This document shows, in pieces, positions 61,653 to 64,000 of a stretch of DNA of 64,000 nt; position 1 is the stretch's first letter, and every line of letters begins with the position of its first letter. Made by a program: the position numbers and the translations under genes. The stretch comes from Bradyrhizobium niftali (GTDB lineage Bacteria > Pseudomonadota > Alphaproteobacteria > Rhizobiales > Xanthobacteraceae), in contig NZ_SPQT01000022.1 in assembly GCF_004571025.1 (NCBI RefSeq), forward strand, positions 1 to 64,000, given 5' to 3'. The notes beneath the pieces are model-generated. The model had not been told where the DNA came from and searched no databases. It saw only the letters and a list, made by a program, of their open reading frames with translations.

Positions 61653-61697
61653 GCATGATCTTTTCGGAAAACCGCTGCACACTTTTCCGGATCATGC
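61653..61697. repeat. Extragenic palindrome family B, copy 2
   Basis: GCATGATCTTTTCGGAAAACCGC...TTTTCCGGATCATGC, nearly identical to 54785-54829. It lies between pdxH and the SDR gene and may act as a terminator. Confidence 0.85.
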
Positions 61698-61716
61698 TCC
61701 AACCTGAAAGACCTTC

Positions 61717-62469
61717 ATGCCGCATTCGTCAAACGCACCGCGACGCACGCTGCTCCTGACCGGAGCCAGCCGCGGTATCGGCCATGCCACCGTGATCCGT
61801 TTCTCCTCGGCGGGCTGGCGCGTCATCACCTGCTCGCGGCATCCCTTCCCGGAGGACTGCCCCTGGGATGCGGGTCCTGAGGACCACATCCAGGTCGACC
61901 TCGCCGACCCCAAGGACACGACCCGCGCGATCTCCGAAATCCGCGACCGCCTCGAGGGCGGCATGCTGCATGCGCTGGTCAACAACGCCGCGATCTCGCC
62001 GAAGGGCCCGGGCGGCTCGCGGCTCGGCTCGGTCGACACCGATCTCGATACCTGGACGCATGTCTTCCACGTCAACTTCTTCGCGCCGATCATGATGGCG
62101 CGCGGACTGATCGAGGAGTTGAAGGCGGCCAGGGGCTCGGTCGTCAACGTCACCTCGATCGCGGGCTCGCGCGTGCATCCTTTCGCAGGCGCGGCCTATG
62201 CCACCTCCAAGGCCGCGCTCGCATCCCTGACGCGCGAGATGGCCTCGGACTTCGGCCGCGTCGGCGTCCGCGTCAACGCGATCGCGCCGGGCGAGATCGA
62301 CACCTCGATCCTGTCGCCGGGCACGGAGAAGATCGTGGAGCAGCAGATCCCGATGCACCGGCTCGGCACGCCCGACGAGGTTGCCAAGATCGTCTACGTG
62401 CTGTGCACGGACACCTCGTCCTACGTCAACGGCGCCGAGATCCACATCAACGGCGGCCAGCACGTCTAG
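61717..62469 (+). CDS. SDR-family oxidoreductase
   Basis: 250 residues. GASRGIG near residue 17 binds NAD(P), NNAAI is present, and YATSK near 159-163 is the catalytic YxxxK. VNAIAPGEIDTSIL and INGGQHV complete the classical SDR pattern. Substrate unknown. Follows pdxH on the same strand after a palindrome. Confidence 0.88.
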   Translation: MPHSSNAPRRTLLLTGASRGIGHATVIRFSSAGWRVITCSRHPFPEDCPWDAGPEDHIQVDLADPKDTTRAISEIRDRLEGGMLHALVNNAAISPKGPGGSRLGSVDTDLDTWTHVFHVNFFAPIMMARGLIEELKAARGSVVNVTSIAGSRVHPFAGAAYATSKAALASLTREMASDFGRVGVRVNAIAPGEIDTSILSPGTEKIVEQQIPMHRLGTPDEVAKIVYVLCTDTSSYVNGAEIHINGGQHV

Positions 62470-62476
62470 GCGCACT

Positions 62477-62555
62477 GTCATTCCGGGGCGATGCGAAGCA
62501 CCGAGCCCGGAATCTCGAGATTCCGGATTCGCCCTCAGGGCGCTCCGGAATGACG
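62477..62555. repeat. Extragenic palindrome family A, copy 3
   Basis: GTCATTCCGGGGCGATGCGAAG, CCCGGAATCTCGAGATTCCGG and a GGAATGACG end, just after the SDR stop. Confidence 0.85.
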
Positions 62556-62652
62556 GTGAATTGGATTTTTGAATCTGCCGTAACTTGGAACGGAAGCAAG
62601 GCGATCCAGACAAAGCCGCCGCAAGACCTGGATCGCCCTTACCTTCCGTTGC

Positions 62653-62871
62653 TCAATCGAGTCGAATCCGACGTGACCTCTCGCGCGGCCTTGGCGTTGC
62701 CGTGCTGAATGCGGTCGAGCAGTCGTCGTCGTTCTCACCATCGAGCAGCGGAGCACCACAGTGCCGGCACATGCGTGCCGACATCGACGACGCCTTGCCG
62801 TTCGCCAGGGCCTGACGATAGTTCGCCAGATCGATGACGTTCCGGGGCGACGTTATGTGTTTTTCAACCAT
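62653..62871 (-). CDS. Small zinc-ribbon-like protein (72 aa)
   Basis: Starts MVEKHITSPRNVIDLANYRQ and contains MCRHCGAPLLDGENDDDCS, a CxxC knuckle with a third Cys, which could bind zinc with further partners. I recall similar short proteins in Bradyrhizobium. The Arg/Ser-rich end (PRPRERSRRIRLD) may bind nucleic acid. No ribosome site is striking. Confidence 0.55.
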   Translation of the reverse strand: MVEKHITSPRNVIDLANYRQALANGKASSMSARMCRHCGAPLLDGENDDDCSTAFSTATPRPRERSRRIRLD

Positions 62872-63056
62872 GGCTGTTCCTCGCGGCTACGCACTACTTA
62901 TCGCAGACAAGTTTCGCGCAAACGTTCAGCTCACCGCTCAAATTTTACCGGAGGAATTGGGGCGGCAGCCACGCATCACCGCGACGCCGCAATCCCGCTC
63001 TATTCTGCGACACCAACCACCGTGTCTCGACGAACGGCGTAAGGTCTCGGTAGGTA

Positions 63057-64000
63057 TCAGAGCCACTTCTTGAACTTGAAGATCCAGTACGGAACGATGG
63101 CCGCGATCAGCATCAGCACCAGTGCCATCGGATAGCCGTGCACCCATTCGAGTTCCGGCATCGACTTGAAGTTCATGCCGTAGATCGAGGCGATCAGCGT
63201 CGGCGGCATCAGGACAACAGCCATGACCGAAAACAGCTTGATGATGTTGTTCTGCTCGAGATTGACGACGCCGAGCATGGCGTCGAGCACGAAGGTGATC
63301 TTGCTCGAGAGATAGGAGGCGTGGTCGGTCAGCGAGGAGACGTCGCGCTGCATGGTCTTGAGCTGCTCGCGCATGTCCTTGGACCATTTCACGCCCTCCA
63401 CCACCGCCGAGAGGAAGGCAACGACGCGGCCGATCGACACCAGGCTCTCGCGAACCTTGGAGGTGAGATCGCCCTTGCGGCCGATCGAGATCAGGATCTG
63501 GGAATATTGCTTGGCGTGGCCGTGGCGCTCGCTCTCGGGCTCGAAAATGTCATGCGACACCTGGTCGATCTCGGCGCCGCAGCGCTCCAGAATGTCGGCG
63601 CAACGGTCGATCACGGCGTCCAGCAGTTCCATCAGCACCATCTCGCCGGTGATCGCCGGCGTGCAGGAGCGGCCAAGCTTGGCCTCGACCAGGGCGAACG
63701 GCTTCGGCAGGTCGTAGCGTACCGTCACCAGGCGGTGGTCGCCGAGAATGAAGGTCACCGCCGTGGTCCGGGGCATGTCGGTATCCGAGTGGCACATCAG
63801 CGTCGCGGTCATGTAGCGCGCGCCGTTCTCGATATAGAGGCGGCTGGAGATCTCGATCTCCTGCATGTCCTCCCGGGTCGGAATGGCGATGCCCGCCAGC
63901 CGCTCTACCGCCTTGTCCTCGGCCGCACTCGGACTGAAGAGGTCGATCCAGACCGCGCTCTCCGGCAGCGCCGTGAGATCCTCGACGACAGCCTTCTTGA
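63057..64000 (-). CDS. corA: CorA-family divalent cation transporter (5' end outside window)
   Basis: The frame is open from the window edge to the stop at 63057, giving at least 314 residues; the true start lies beyond 64000. The cytoplasmic domain is followed by two C-terminal membrane helices, with the YGMNF motif of the Mg2+/Co2+ selectivity filter and a basic end KFKKWL. It imports magnesium, cobalt or nickel as a pentamer. Confidence 0.92.
   Translation of the reverse strand, partial: KKAVVEDLTALPESAVWIDLFSPSAAEDKAVERLAGIAIPTREDMQEIEISSRLYIENGARYMTATLMCHSDTDMPRTTAVTFILGDHRLVTVRYDLPKPFALVEAKLGRSCTPAITGEMVLMELLDAVIDRCADILERCGAEIDQVSHDIFEPESERHGHAKQYSQILISIGRKGDLTSKVRESLVSIGRVVAFLSAVVEGVKWSKDMREQLKTMQRDVSSLTDHASYLSSKITFVLDAMLGVVNLEQNNIIKLFSVMAVVLMPPTLIASIYGMNFKSMPELEWVHGYPMALVLMLIAAIVPYWIFKFKKWL

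Noticed and set aside
62834..63073. Plus-strand open frame of 79 codons before corA
   Set aside because: Overlaps the 72-aa gene and the corA end; no family or ribosome site.

Overview
The window reads as part of a Bradyrhizobium-type alphaproteobacterial chromosome. The basis is high GC, dense GTG/ATG starts with GGAGG-type ribosome sites, and rhizobial core genes in a familiar order (HDAC-like, xseB, dxs, tlyA, RNA methyltransferase; aroC, phosphoglycerate mutase-like, fabI; DnaJ, 17-kDa-type lipoprotein, pdxH). A ROSE-type RNA thermometer in front of a small heat-shock gene and extragenic palindromes of the kind common in this genus point the same way. The genus is an inference from recognised families; no database search was made.

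Positions 1-27,720 look like accessory DNA ending at an integrase remnant beside tRNA-Gln(TTG) at 27,779-27,853. This part holds a transposase tail, a broken ATP-dependent DNA ligase, a dipeptide-type ABC transporter operon (dppABCDF, minus strand) with a terminator-like hairpin after dppA, and a metallophosphoesterase next to a NUDIX remnant. It continues with a 1,968-residue hybrid kinase/ATPase/histidine kinase, a flavin monooxygenase, and a LuxR-type regulator with a degenerate receiver and a repeat-rich tail. After these come two Hsp20 genes with companions, and a plus-strand set of SDR, DHFR-like, DUF3237, broken NTF2-like, SDR and an ECF sigma factor carrying a SnoaL-like tail.

Positions 28,110-46,700 are mostly chromosomal housekeeping and metabolic genes: acyl-CoA dehydrogenase, MFS permease, two enoyl-CoA hydratases, 5'-nucleotidase, HDAC-like deacetylase, xseB, dxs, nucleoside deoxyribosyltransferase, tlyA overlapping a uracil-C5 RNA methyltransferase, an Acg-type flavoprotein, a SAM methyltransferase, a VOC protein and a nucleotidyltransferase.

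Positions 48,031-50,972 form the most coherent regulated system: a fluoride riboswitch with an intrinsic terminator, followed by an MFS transporter, two CrcB/Fluc fluoride-channel subunits, a DUF190 protein and a ClpS paralogue whose usual gate methionine is arginine. Downstream are a lone NMT1-like binding protein with an FAD oxidoreductase, a nucleotide cyclase, aroC, a histidine phosphatase, fabI, an ECF sigma/anti-sigma pair, a CbpA-type DnaJ, a lipoprotein, pdxH, an SDR, a small zinc-ribbon-like protein and a CorA gene cut by the window end.

In the right half, two families of extragenic palindromes recur between genes (three copies and two copies). No CRISPR array, rRNA operon or replication origin was seen.
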